DNA of 64,000 nt from Monomorium pharaonis (taxonomy: Eukaryota > Arthropoda > Insecta > Hymenoptera > Formicidae): the NCBI RefSeq assembly GCF_013373865.1, contig NC_050476.1, positions 15,171,197-15,235,196 on the forward strand. Reading direction: 5' to 3'. Every line of letters begins with the position of its first letter. Position 1 is the stretch's first letter. Below, piece by piece: positions 43,732-53,787 of the stretch. A program made the position numbers and the translations under genes. The notes beneath the pieces were generated by a model. The model was not told the origin of the DNA, made no database searches, and was given only the letters and a program-made list of their open reading frames with translations.

Positions 43732-45009
43732 TTGTTGGGGATGAAACGTGAGCGATCGACGCTGTCTGTCAACATGATTGGGAACAACAAAACGCGTGAG
43801 CGCGAGAAAATCGCGAAGGAAATTGAGAAAACGAGCGAATCGATTCGTAAGAAACATCGCGCTTTGAAGACCGGTAGGATCGAGGAGAATATCGCGGCGA
43901 AGAGACACTTCGAGCCGCTCATCGAGCCGCTGCAAAAGATCGTCGATAATTCCGGCGTCCGCGTGATAAAGGAAGAACCGCGTGTCGATGACGTAGGCAT
44001 CGAAACATCGTTCATCCAGAAGGATGTGATAAAAAATAAGAGAAAACGAAAAGACAGTTCAGTGGACCATGCATTAAGTGAATCGAACAAATGGATGCGA
44101 TATATGTCAAACGATGCAATGAATTTACCGTCGCCATCGGTGCAGCATACGTCAAACGATGCAATGAATATACCGTCACCGTCGGTGCAGCGTACGTCCA
44201 ACGACGTGATAGATCCGTCAGCGATAACGTCCACACCGCGTACGGTAGCTGTACAATCAACAATTGAAGCTCCAAAACCGTTAAATAAGGCTCTCGAGAC
44301 TGTTTTTGAATCCGCCGACGATTCGTTTGCGACAACCATTCGAAATCGATTACAAACGTCAGAAGGTCTAGAAACGTTATCTCAGCACTTGGGGCCGCTG
44401 GGTCAAAAGTACATCGGAGATTTTCTCAGCGGTCGTGGTGAAAAAGAGAACATTATGGATACCGTGTACGACGTTCGTTTAGACAAGGATGGTATGATGT
44501 TGGGTAATAAAACGTTCGACGTCAACAGTAGTGATCACATAATTATCGATGATGTAAAATACGTTGGTACACACGGTCTTTACGAACTGATCTTTAAACG
44601 ATATCCCAACGATTCAGTCTACACGGAAAACGATAAACGAAAGTACAAAGATATATTGTTGGCTACAAACGCGCATAAACGTAATTACGTTACACACGGC
44701 CGATTATTAGCCAATAAGGGATACAAGTATAAATATATAATTGCACCGTTATTAAAATATGATTTTACGAGCGGAATGGGATTACCTCGCGCTATGACAC
44801 CAAACGATGATGCAATCGGAAAGGAATTACCTCGCGCTATGACACTAAACGACAACATGATCGATTACGTGCATTGGGACGATCCTAATAAACTGGTGGA
44901 TCGTCTACGGTTGCTCGAAGCCTCGCATCGGGCTGGTCATAACGCTCATGACAACGAGATGCTGTCCATCATCGAAGAACTTCGCGAGGGAGGCCTTATT
45001 ATAAATTAA
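43732..45009 (+). CDS. Polinton conserved protein, unknown function (DUF8207-like)
   Basis: 425 codons, open. The N-terminal 80 residues are basic and likely coiled (KTREREKIAKEIEKTSESI). A repeat follows in which SNDAMN.PSPSVQ(H/R)T occurs three times (residues about 125-160). The C-terminal globular part has YDVRLDKDGMMLGNKTFDV, YVGTHGLYELIFKRYPND and YTENDKRKYKDILLATNAHK. This matches a domain common in insect Polintons that I believe is DUF8207; the function is not known. It lies between ATPase and integrase with short spacers, so probably co-transcribed. Confidence 0.65.
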   Translation: MLGMKRERSTLSVNMIGNNKTREREKIAKEIEKTSESIRKKHRALKTGRIEENIAAKRHFEPLIEPLQKIVDNSGVRVIKEEPRVDDVGIETSFIQKDVIKNKRKRKDSSVDHALSESNKWMRYMSNDAMNLPSPSVQHTSNDAMNIPSPSVQRTSNDVIDPSAITSTPRTVAVQSTIEAPKPLNKALETVFESADDSFATTIRNRLQTSEGLETLSQHLGPLGQKYIGDFLSGRGEKENIMDTVYDVRLDKDGMMLGNKTFDVNSSDHIIIDDVKYVGTHGLYELIFKRYPNDSVYTENDKRKYKDILLATNAHKRNYVTHGRLLANKGYKYKYIIAPLLKYDFTSGMGLPRAMTPNDDAIGKELPRAMTLNDNMIDYVHWDDPNKLVDRLRLLEASHRAGHNAHDNEMLSIIEELREGGLIIN

Positions 45010-45062
45010 CTTGCGTATCGTCAAAACAAATCAGTTGATCGACGTCACCCTATACATCAAAC

Positions 45063-46010
45063 ATGAAATTACTGAAATCTAATGTTAGTTCCGAAAAACG
45101 ACGACTTGTCGAGGAACTGCACGCTTCAGCGAGAAAAAATTTTCCGCGGAGACACGTCATAGTTCGAGGATACGATGATCTGTGGCAGGCCGATATCGTC
45201 GAGATGATTCCGTACTCACGTTTCAACAAAGGTTACCACTACATACTTACCGTCATCGATGTGTTGAGCAAGTACGCGTGGGCTATACCGCTCAAGAGCC
45301 AAAGTGGAAGCGAGACAGATGACGCTATCGCTGAGATAATTCAAGAGAGCGGCAGACGTCCGAAAAATTTACAAACCGATATGGGGAAGGAGTTTTACAA
45401 CGCCGACGTGCAGAAACTATTGCAAAAACATGACATTAACCATTATTCCACGTACTCAGTAATGAAAGCGTCGGTCGTCGAACGCTTTAATCGCACGCTG
45501 AAGAACGATATGTGGAAGCAGTTTACGCTCAACGGTAATTACAAGTGGATTGACCTGTTATCACGTCTCGTGTCGAATTACAACGTTCGGAAACACCGAA
45601 CGATTGGTGTGCGACCCGTCGACGTAACTCCTGCGATGGCTGAAAGACTCTTGGATACAATATACAGCACTATAAAGATTGCTGGTCCAGCGAAATTCAA
45701 AGTAGGCGACTCTGTACGCGTGAGCAAGTACAAGACAATTTTCGAGAAAGGTTACACACCAAATTGGACAACCGAGGTGTTCAAGATCGTTAAAGTGCAG
45801 CGTACCAACCCCGTAACTTATTTACTCGAAGATTATCGCGGAACATCTATCGCTGGAGCGTTCTACGAGCATGAGTTGCATCGCGCGACTCACCCGGACG
45901 TATTTCTGGTAGAGAAAGTATTGCGCAGGAAAGGAAACGAGGTTTATGTCAAGTGGTTGGGATTCGATGGATCACACAATTCGTGGATACACAAAGACAA
46001 TGTTATTTAA
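45063..46010 (+). CDS. Polinton integrase with C-terminal chromodomain
   Basis: 315 codons, open. RVE-type integrase that would insert the element, giving the 6-bp duplication. Catalytic residues: Asp44 in LWQADIVEM, Asp106 in QTDMGKEFY, Glu140 in SVVERFNRTL. An SH3-like part follows (FKVGDSVRVSKYKTIFEKGY, about 220-240). The chromodomain near 280-315 (FLVEKVLRRKGNEVYVKWL, then NSWI) may steer integration to chromatin. All key residues present, so it could still act in trans. Confidence 0.94.
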   Translation: MKLLKSNVSSEKRRLVEELHASARKNFPRRHVIVRGYDDLWQADIVEMIPYSRFNKGYHYILTVIDVLSKYAWAIPLKSQSGSETDDAIAEIIQESGRRPKNLQTDMGKEFYNADVQKLLQKHDINHYSTYSVMKASVVERFNRTLKNDMWKQFTLNGNYKWIDLLSRLVSNYNVRKHRTIGVRPVDVTPAMAERLLDTIYSTIKIAGPAKFKVGDSVRVSKYKTIFEKGYTPNWTTEVFKIVKVQRTNPVTYLLEDYRGTSIAGAFYEHELHRATHPDVFLVEKVLRRKGNEVYVKWLGFDGSHNSWIHKDNVI

Positions 46011-46251
46011 TCAGTATAAAAAATTGTTTTTTATTATAAACATAAAAAGTGTAGTGCATACATTATATAAAAAATATATAATTTTTGTGACATATATGAA
46101 GCATCTTTATTATCCTTCCATCGTCCATTTCTAACGTTACACATAAATATAAACTATAAAATATGTGAAACGTGAACATTAAAATATAAATGTAAAGTAT
46201 AAAAATACATAAAAACGCAAATATAAAAAATGGCTGTACAATAAAAAAATA
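46011..46251. other. Gap between convergent Polinton genes
   Basis: AT-rich, with A-rich runs that could end transcripts from both sides. No gene. Confidence 0.5.
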
Positions 46252-49200
46252 TTATAAAGGTATTTGATAATGTCCCCACGGCAACGTCTTTATTGAATCA
46301 GGTACGAGATACCGCTTGTCGTCGTATGGACTTAGAGCGATTTTCGTTTCACGTACCGTGTATACCTCATGCAATTTAGATCGTATACACGTCTGATGAC
46401 GCGTCATCTCTATCTCATCTCGCAGACACCGCATGTAGTCGTCGAATGTTATCGTTCTTGCGACAACGTTACACTTTACACCCTTTGCCTTTTTAGCGTC
46501 ATTCTTTCCATCCACTTTTAACGCGTACATTTTCGCTCTGAGTCCAACGAACTCGGTCATTATTGCACCGTTGTTTTCGTCCTTCATTAGCCCGGGAACT
46601 TTCTTGTTCGCAAGAGGCATACCGTACGCGTTACCAGTCGGATAATCGCTCGTGTCGAACCTTGCAATATCACGTTTTATATTTTCATATACGTCGTCGC
46701 ACTCGATGTGATACACGAGACTATCAGTACCTGTGTACATCACTCTAGATTTGTCATGGTACAAAGGTAGCATGTACTCGTGGTGAAATTCATACAAGCA
46801 AATTTTCGATATGTCTAGTATACACATACCTACATAAATCGGCTTGTTGAATTTCACTTCAAGTTTTCGGAGTTCGACTGCAATTAAATTTTCTGCAAAA
46901 ATACTGCGACTATGGAAATTTGGTTTAGCGATCATTGCCTCCGCACCGTATCGTCCTGTCCATTTTGTCAAAAGTTTTACATCTACGTGATTGCGCACAT
47001 TTTCCATAGTTTTTCCGAATACGGCGTTATTCGTCAATTTATATAAATTTTTCTCAAAATCGTTTTTCGCGAGGGTACGAAATTGTGTGTTTAACTCGAT
47101 ATAATCGCGAAGCCAGGTGGATTGAACGAATTGTAATACACGGTGTATCTGTGTTATATGGAGACCATGACGAGTGCATTGCTGCAAGTTGCGATAATGT
47201 ATGACGTACCGCTTCTTATCATGCAAGGTCGCTAAAAGTTTACGTTCTCGCTTGCCAGGCGGCTTATCGCGCGTTGGGCAGAACGGTAGGTCAGTGTGTC
47301 TATCGTGCAGATGTTGTGGATACTCCAGATCGACTTCGAGAATGTACCCTGTTGGCGAATCAACAGCGATCGCATTTACGTCAAAATTTGAGACGTCTTC
47401 GACCCATCGAAATTCTCCATAGGGCAGCGGCTGACACATTGCCCATCCGTACAAATTATTTACATCGAAATACATGAGGTACGACGATGGTTTTGATGGA
47501 TCGTACGTCTGCATGTACTTGTTGTTAGCCTGCGCATATCTGCTGGAACATTGACTCAGACCTCCGCGTATACCGCGCTCAATAAACATTACCATATCGA
47601 TGTCGGTGAGCAACTCGAAATTGACGAGTGTATATTTAAGCATAGCGTCCCACGTGAATCCCGGTAATGTATAGTAATGTGCGGGGTCAAGACCATAACT
47701 TTCGACACATTTGTCACGAAAATTTTCAAAAATGTCGGCTAACAACAATACATCTGTTTTCAAATACAAATCGCTGTATTCGCCCAGCGTTCGAATAGAG
47801 AATCGATCTCATACGTTCTTGGCGTGCGCGTAATCGCTCTCAGAGTATCGCCCGTCAACGAACTAAAGAATAATTCGCGCGATGGCAAACGCGTTTCCTT
47901 CAATTTTGCGACACAGTCAACATACTCGTATGGGAATATGCCTTTACGAGTCAATAAATCGAATTCTTTGTCAGATAAATTCGAAAATTCCTTACGTACA
48001 ATTTTTAGTTTTTCTTTACCAAGAAATGATGCCAATTTTTCAAGACTAGAATTGAGAAATTTATATGAATCTATGAATCGTAATTTTATGTGATTGTTTG
48101 GGTCTAATTCATCGGCGGTACCTATGACATGCTTCGTAAAAGAAATATATTTTTCTTTTGTAACGGGAAGCACATCGATATTCCCTTTGAATGTTGTGGC
48201 TATTTCTCTAATAATAAAATGTGAATCGTATCCGGATAAATTATGGAAAATTACTGGTATGTACAACACATTTTGATAACACAAGTTACAAAGCGAATGC
48301 GCGGGACCGCGATAACGACCGGTGAGATGGCAATGATCTCGCACTCGTGTATCATCCGGTGCAAACGGCTTATCACAAATATGACACTGCTTTGCGTTAC
48401 GATATGCCTCCCATTGCTCTTTCGATAGAGTTTCCATGGGGACCTTAGCAAATAAAATTGATTTTACGCGATGCGCTAATTTCTCTAGTTGTTTAGCGAA
48501 CCATGCGATACAATTCTTATCACGATGAAACCAATACCCCGATAATGTGTCATCGTACGAACAATGTACATAATATCCCAAGCTAAATACTTGATGATGC
48601 TGTTGGTACGATATTTCCGTATCCTCCTTCTCCATCTTCTCCAATGTACACTCTAGGTCGGCATAGACGACAAACGGCACACGCTCCTTATTGTTGATGT
48701 TGCGGAAGCTCAGCCATTTCTCGTCTTCAGTAGGTAATTGGATGGCGCAGTCGTTCATTTTCTGGCAATCTACGCTGTGGACATCAAACTTTTCCACAGA
48801 ACTAAAGTAATGTAAACATCTGTAAAAAATAGCGTAAATTTTTATTTTTTATTATAAAAAATTAATACAACATTTATAAAATTATTACTCACCGGTCACA
48901 AATATATTTTTTGTGTTCCTTTTTACTGAGTTGTGAGCTCACTAGACGAGACAGATCCTTGATGCATGCAAAGTGCCCCACGTTGTCTTCGCGTAGATCT
49001 TGCACGTATAGCAGATTAACATGCTTCTCCTTCTTGTCGTTGGAGAGTCTTAGCGGGAGAATTTTATAGGTTTCAGTTTGATCCTTTTGGATCTCGTAGA
49101 CGTTGACCGAAATATTATTTAGTCTCTCGAATTTTTTAATGTCTTTTAACGCGATTGGAAACTCAATGTCATTGAAATTCAAAACGTTTGTATAATGAGG

Positions 49201-50032
49201 GTACGATGACTCTCTTTCTGAATTTCTTTCTGCGGGATATAGAGCGGCTATCACAGACCACGTGAAGCAAGCATTGTCCATCGATTTCACGTTAACAACC
49301 GCACGCTTTGTTATTATTTCCCGCGGTAATGTCACGTGACATCCCGCGCGCATAGAATTGTACTTATTCACATTTACAGTCAAATTCTGTATACGCGACA
49401 ACGCCCACCCACTATCGCGTTCTTGGAATTCCTCGAGCGATGCTAACGTGGGCTCCATAACGCACCGCTCGTACCACTCATCCAAGTCTGATGTTCTAAA
49501 GAGATTACTGTTTTTCGTGGTAATACTTTCTTTTATTGGCGCGTTTGTCGCCCGTTACAAATACGCCATTGAATGCGGTGTTCACTTTCACAGAGTTGTG
49601 TCTTTCGATAGCGTCCCGCACTCGCTCGAGTACTATACCACCAGCGTCTTCTAAAAACTTTCGCGGTTCAATGTAGTTCCCATTGATAACCGCTCCTGTC
49701 AGAACGCGATTCTCAAACGCGGTGTCAATTTCTCGCCACACAAGTCTGTCCGCGTTGTCGCACGAGTCACTCGCGTAATTACCACCGACGTGCACGAAAC
49801 GTCTTTGCAGTCGCGTCTTTTCACCCGCGAGTCGCGCGATTCTCGCCACCAAAGATTGTCTTTGTCCAACGTTGAGTCGAGGGCGCTTGACGCGGCTATG
49901 TTCCTCGAGTCGTTCGATACACTCGTCGCACCGCTGCAACCACTCGAAACACTCGCCCAAGGTAGCGACCCTGTCAATTTGGTCCAACAGCTCGCGCTCA
50001 AAATGTTCCATTTTTAATACTATTTTTTTCAA
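46252..50032 (-). pseudogene. Protein-primed DNA polymerase B, spliced, two frameshifts
   Basis: Replicates the element's genome from a protein primer. Read leftward: an N-terminal region (50032-49505, MEHFERELLDQIDRV) ends in a frameshift near 49515-49530; 49485-48893 continues with SGWALSRIQNLTVNVNKYN; a 73-bp GT-AG intron (48892-48820) splits a zinc-finger-like CDRC…HSVDC; exonuclease motifs are VVYADLECT, HNLSGYDSHF and RFIDSYKFLNSS. A second frameshift lies near 47765-47800. Polymerase motifs follow: YLMYFDVNNLYGWAM (A), KLTNNAVFGKTMENVR (B) and YTGTDSLVY (C). About 1230 codons in all. Without the frameshifts every catalytic motif is present. Confidence 0.92.
48820..48892 (-). other. Intron in the Polinton polymerase gene
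   Basis: 73 bp, GTGAGTAAT…TTTTTTACAG on the minus strand. Splicing joins CG to A to form one Arg codon, and the frame continues into LHYFSS. AT-rich compared with the flanking exons. Confidence 0.8.
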
Positions 50033-50049
50033 TAATTATTAATAAGTCT

Positions 50050-50730
50050 TTACACTGTGCAAACCGGACATAAGTTACTGGGAATCATTACAAACATGGG
50101 CTGTCTACAATTTGAGCAATATTTTCCATCCAGCCTACCGAACGCATTAGTAATATGTTTACTAAAAGCATGCATTATTCCGAAATCAGTGTCCGCTATT
50201 CGCATAATGCATTCGGCACATACTGAATATGTACCACCCGTGGTGTAATAAAAGTATATACCGCAATGTTTCGATCTTGCGGTTATGGCACGCACTTCCG
50301 CAGGTGTCAAATGTTTCTCAACGACATCGATATAATCCTCGCTGTCCTCGCTGCAATCATCACTAATGTAGTTACTATCTTCCGATGCTACGCTCTCTTC
50401 ATCCATTATATCCTCAAAATTAATGTCATTCACAACGTCTATTATCTGGGCATCGTCCATTTGTTGTATATTGTCCACAACATTAAAGTTTTCCGGATGA
50501 TTATCCGCAATGTTTATCACATTATTTGCACCATCCACAATATCTATCACTTCGTTTTCATCGTCTGCAATGTCTATCATTTCGACATCATCATCGTCCG
50601 CAATGTCTATCACTTCGACATCATCGTCCGCAATGTTTATCACTTCGACATCATCGTCTGCAATGTCTATCACTTCGACATCATCGTCCGCAATGTCTAC
50701 AAGTTCCACCATCACTTTATTCGAAGTCAT
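50050..50730 (-). CDS. Acidic repeat protein with Cys-rich C-terminus
   Basis: 226 codons, open. The N-terminal part holds seven imperfect copies of VIDIADDDVE. The C-terminal half has paired cysteines: CGIYFYY, CAEC, CSNC and CPVC, suggesting a zinc-binding fold. Unknown function; acidic-tail plus zinc could mean a transcription or DNA-mimic role (inference only). It begins about 85 bp after a TATA motif on the minus strand and may precede the polymerase on one transcript. Confidence 0.6.
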   Translation of the reverse strand: MTSNKVMVELVDIADDDVEVIDIADDDVEVINIADDDVEVIDIADDDDVEMIDIADDENEVIDIVDGANNVINIADNHPENFNVVDNIQQMDDAQIIDVVNDINFEDIMDEESVASEDSNYISDDCSEDSEDYIDVVEKHLTPAEVRAITARSKHCGIYFYYTTGGTYSVCAECIMRIADTDFGIMHAFSKHITNAFGRLDGKYCSNCRQPMFVMIPSNLCPVCTV

Positions 50731-50812
50731 TTTTTCACGTCACACTGATTTGCTCACATGAACTTCTCACATCTTGAACTTCAAGTCGACTCTGCGATCG
50801 TGCTTTTTCTGA

Positions 50813-50828
50813 CCATTTATATACTTCC
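50813..50828 (-). promoter_or_regulatory. TATA-type promoter of the acidic-protein/polymerase block
   Basis: Minus strand reads GGAAGTATATAAATGG, with TATATAAA about 85 bp upstream of the ATG at 50730. Confidence 0.4.
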
Positions 50829-50844
50829 TATAACCCTTTGTCTT

Positions 50845-51662
50845 CCTTTGTCTCAACCAGAACATAGGCATCGCCATTTTTGTTTATATATAATTTCAAA
50901 GAAAGCTCCTAATTCTGCGAACAGCTGGATATCGGTGCTAAACCGCGAATCGCATCCCTCGTAGCGATTGAGGTGTCGGTGCGACAAATGTCTTTTATTT
51001 CTTCATCCTATACCACTTCTCAAATTTTCACATTATTTTGTCTTTGATGGATTTCAAGAGTATCTTCTCCCATGACTACGCGTCTCATAAGTTAGCAGCC
51101 GACAAAAAATTATAACATTGTTGTTTACAAATTTTAACCGTTTGGACAATAGATTTCGTCTATCGCTGATAGTAGAGAGAATTTCAAAATTTTTTTCCAA
51201 CGACTTTCCCCTTCCCACATCTAATCTTTGTATATTTTATCTTTTTTCCCTTTGTCTCAACCGAAGCATTTTGTTATTTTGTTTTTTAACTATACAATTT
51301 CACAGCGAGCCGCTATTTTTACAAGCAACTATTAGGTATCGATACTTAACCGCAAATCGCATCCCTTCCACGAATCGCATCCCTTATTTACAATTCAGTT
51401 AAAACGTCAGTCGGTGTGACAAACGTTTCTTATTTTGAATTATACACCACTTCTCAGATTTTTTATATTATTTTGTCTTCGGTAGGTCTCAAAAGGTATC
51501 TTCTTCCACGACTACGTGCATTGTCCCCCTCATAAGTCGACGCCGACACAGAAAATTACGGCGTTTCTATTTACAAAATTTTAACTGTTATGGCGACACA
51601 TTTTGTCTATCACCGATAGCAAAGAGTAAGATTATTCCCACGACTTCCCCTCCCCACGTCTT
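50845..51662. repeat. Diverged tandem duplication in the Polinton
   Basis: 50845-51222 and 51249-51662 share blocks in the same order: CTTTGTCTCAACC, CGCATCCCT, ACCACTTCTCA, ATTATTTTGTCTT, TATCTTCT and CGACTT.CCC. No gene. Confidence 0.75.
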
Positions 51663-52693
51663 CCCTTATTAATATTATGAGCTTGGTGTGAGTAAAAACG
51701 TGCAAAAATATATATGCGGTGAATGAGAGTAAGAGCGCGCGAGAGAACGCTAGACCGCATCCCTTATTTACAAGTTGTATCGATCGAAGCGTTGGCGCTA
51801 TCTTATCTAACGTCTAAATAATAACTTCCGACTGATGAAAGATTCCGCTACATACGCAGCATCTCGCACAATAAGAAAGGTGTACTTACTCATTGTCAGT
51901 CAGTCAGTCTCGAGTCGTCCACCCGTCGAGATGGACATTTCCGCGTCGGGACGGGCGTTTCTGCGAATTCAGTTTTTTACGCTTGTGAAAATTACATGCG
52001 ATTGGTCGCATGGTGGATGACTGCACTTCGCCTTCGGAGTCCGAATCATTCATGTCGTAACTGTTTTCCCCTAATCGATATATTGTTATATTTGTAAAAA
52101 ACTGGTAAATATCGAGGTCTTGCGTTAGATCTTGAAAAAATTTTTTCACAAATATAACAATATATCGATTGCGGGAAACAATTACGACATGAATGATTCT
52201 GACTTCGAAGGTGAGGTACTTTTATTCATCACATGGCCCATCGCCTTATCAACTGTGTTAGTGAAAGTGGCGAGTCGCCTGATGGATGGGCACACTTCGC
52301 ATCACCAACGAAAAATACATTCGCGTCACTGCCATATAATCGGCAATGGCATGTTACGCTAGGCATATCCGCGTTGAGACAGGCGTTTCGCGAATTCAGT
52401 TTTTTACGCGTGTGAAAATAATACATGCGATTGGTCGCATGATGGATGACTGCACTTCGCCTTCGGAGTCCGAGTCGTTCACGCGTAGCTCTTTTCCCAA
52501 TTGATTGACAATTTATCAATTGGGGGAACAGTTACGACGTGAATGCATCGGACTCCGAAGGCGGGGTGCTTTTTGTTCATCACGTGGCCCATCGCCATGT
52601 CAACTGTGAAAGAAGTGCTATTAGTGGCGAGTCGCCTGGTGGATGGGCACGCTTCGCATTCGTTACTTGAAAAACATTTGCGTCATATCGCGA
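51663..52693. repeat. Noncoding Polinton DNA with two large hairpins
   Basis: 52026-52104 pairs with 52138-52211 (CTTCGGAGTCCGAATCATTC against GAATGATTCTGACTTCGAAG; the loop side is ATCGATATATTGTTATATTT). 52450-52505 pairs with 52515-52568 in a second hairpin built on a related stem. Words such as TCACATGGCCCATCGCC and GGCGAGTCGCCTG.TGGATGG recur. No gene. Confidence 0.75.
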
Positions 52694-52851
52694 AACATGC
52701 AATTATGATTATAAAAAATATTAAAAACAATTTGCTGAAGATGATACGTGGAGGCTGGTGATATTTGTCGATTAGGTGACAATGGTCACGTACCCACGTA
52801 TCATCTTCAGCAAATTGTTTTTAATATTTTTTATAATCATAATTGCATGTT
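52694..52851. repeat. Long perfect hairpin in the Polinton
   Basis: AACATGCAATTATGATTATA… at 52694-52752 pairs essentially without mismatch with 52793-52851, leaving a loop of about 40 bp. AT-rich stem of about 58 bp. Confidence 0.9.
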
Positions 52852-52976
52852 ACACTATTGACGCGAATGTTTTTTGTTGGCGAATGTGAGGTGTTCTTAT
52901 GCACCGATCGACTCGCCACTATATCATCGTAATTAAATTCATTTGTGTGTGCTGGTTTCAAAAACGATGAGGAGGA

Positions 52977-53472
52977 GGGGAAAGATCTCTTGGACTCAGT
53001 ACGATATTAGAAAAAATTAAAAAAATCTAATATTGCTCAGGGTCCATTAGATCTCTTTGCTCCCAATTCAACGCACAAGTGACGTGGATTACGTGAAAAA
53101 AAAATATCTCCCAACACGACGAAAGTCGTAATGTAAGTCTAAAAACTATACGTTTCTAATATCTTGGGGGAGGGGGAATCTTTTGGAGTCAGCTCATCGT
53201 TAAAAATTAAAAAATCTAATGATGGCTTGATTCCAAAAGATGTCTTCATTCCCAGTACATGACAGACATGTCAGGTCGGTCTAATGGAAGTAAGCCTGAC
53301 TCGACGTGGTCGTTGGAATCCTCTTGTCGCGAACCGTCGGCTGACGCGCCATCGCGGTTTCGCATATCAATTGTATCAAAAGAAGGAGGGGGAAATCTTT
53401 TGGAATCGGTGCATCGTTAGAAAAATTAAAAAATCTAATGATAGATTGATTCCAAAAGATCTCTTCATTCCC
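52977..53472. repeat. Three related hairpins near the right end of the Polinton
   Basis: Hairpins at 52977-53064, 53171-53252 and 53384-53472. Each starts with a G-rich GGGGGAAATC-like run, has a stem through …CATCGTTAG, an A-rich loop (AAAAATTAAAAAA) and the return stem CTAATGATG… to CTTCATTCCC. The three stems differ in sequence while keeping most of their pairing. Confidence 0.8.
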
Positions 53473-53565
53473 AGCACAACATGGTCTACAGTGACATATG
53501 GAGTACGTGAAATCTCTTCATTCCCAGCACAACATGGTCTACAGTGACATATGGAGTACGTAAAA
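53466..53565. repeat. Short tandem duplication
   Basis: ATTCCCAGCACAACATGGTC…TGGAGTACGT occurs at about 53468-53511 and again at about 53520-53562. Confidence 0.85.
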
Positions 53566-53711
53566 AAATCGGGCGGGGGGGGGGGTTATTGGTTCAAAAA
53601 CTCCTGAGCTCCGAGGGGGGTGTGGGGGTGCCGGGGTCTCTTGCTGTTAAAGGAGGAGGGGGGGCGTCACGTTGGTGGGGAGAAAATGACGCCTCCCCCT
53701 CCCCTTTACCA

Positions 53712-53781
53712 GCAAGAAATCCCCCGCACCCCCGCACCCCCCTCGGAGCTCCCGAGTTAGAACCGGTCTAGCTTTCCTACT
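53712..53781. repeat. Right terminal inverted repeat of the Polinton
   Basis: The complement starts AGTAGGAAAGCTAGACCGG. The adjoining segment 53610-53760 is itself an inverted repeat (GAGCTCCGAGGGGGGTG… against …CACCCCCCTCGGAGCTC), so the terminal sequence is present twice at this end. Confidence 0.85.
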
Positions 53782-53787
53782 TGTTAA

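Larger units (their letters stand above)
36502..53781. mobile_element. Complete Maverick/Polinton element, 17.28 kb
   Basis: Virus-like self-synthesising DNA element. The 6-bp target duplication TGTTAA is at 36496-36501 and 53782-53787, and the termini begin 5'-AG as in other Polintons. It holds protein-primed DNA polymerase B, retroviral-type integrase, FtsK/HerA-type packaging ATPase, adenain-like protease, double-jelly-roll capsid protein, penton protein and a PLA2 protein. Polymerase, capsid, penton and PLA2 genes carry frameshifts or stops, so this copy is dead, but decay is light. It landed in the left arm of the foldback element. Confidence 0.96.

Noticed and set aside
43686..44339. 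Minus-strand frames of 100-217 codons opposite the DUF8207-like gene
   Set aside because: Shadow of the plus-strand gene, which has clear protein repeats and conserved blocks.
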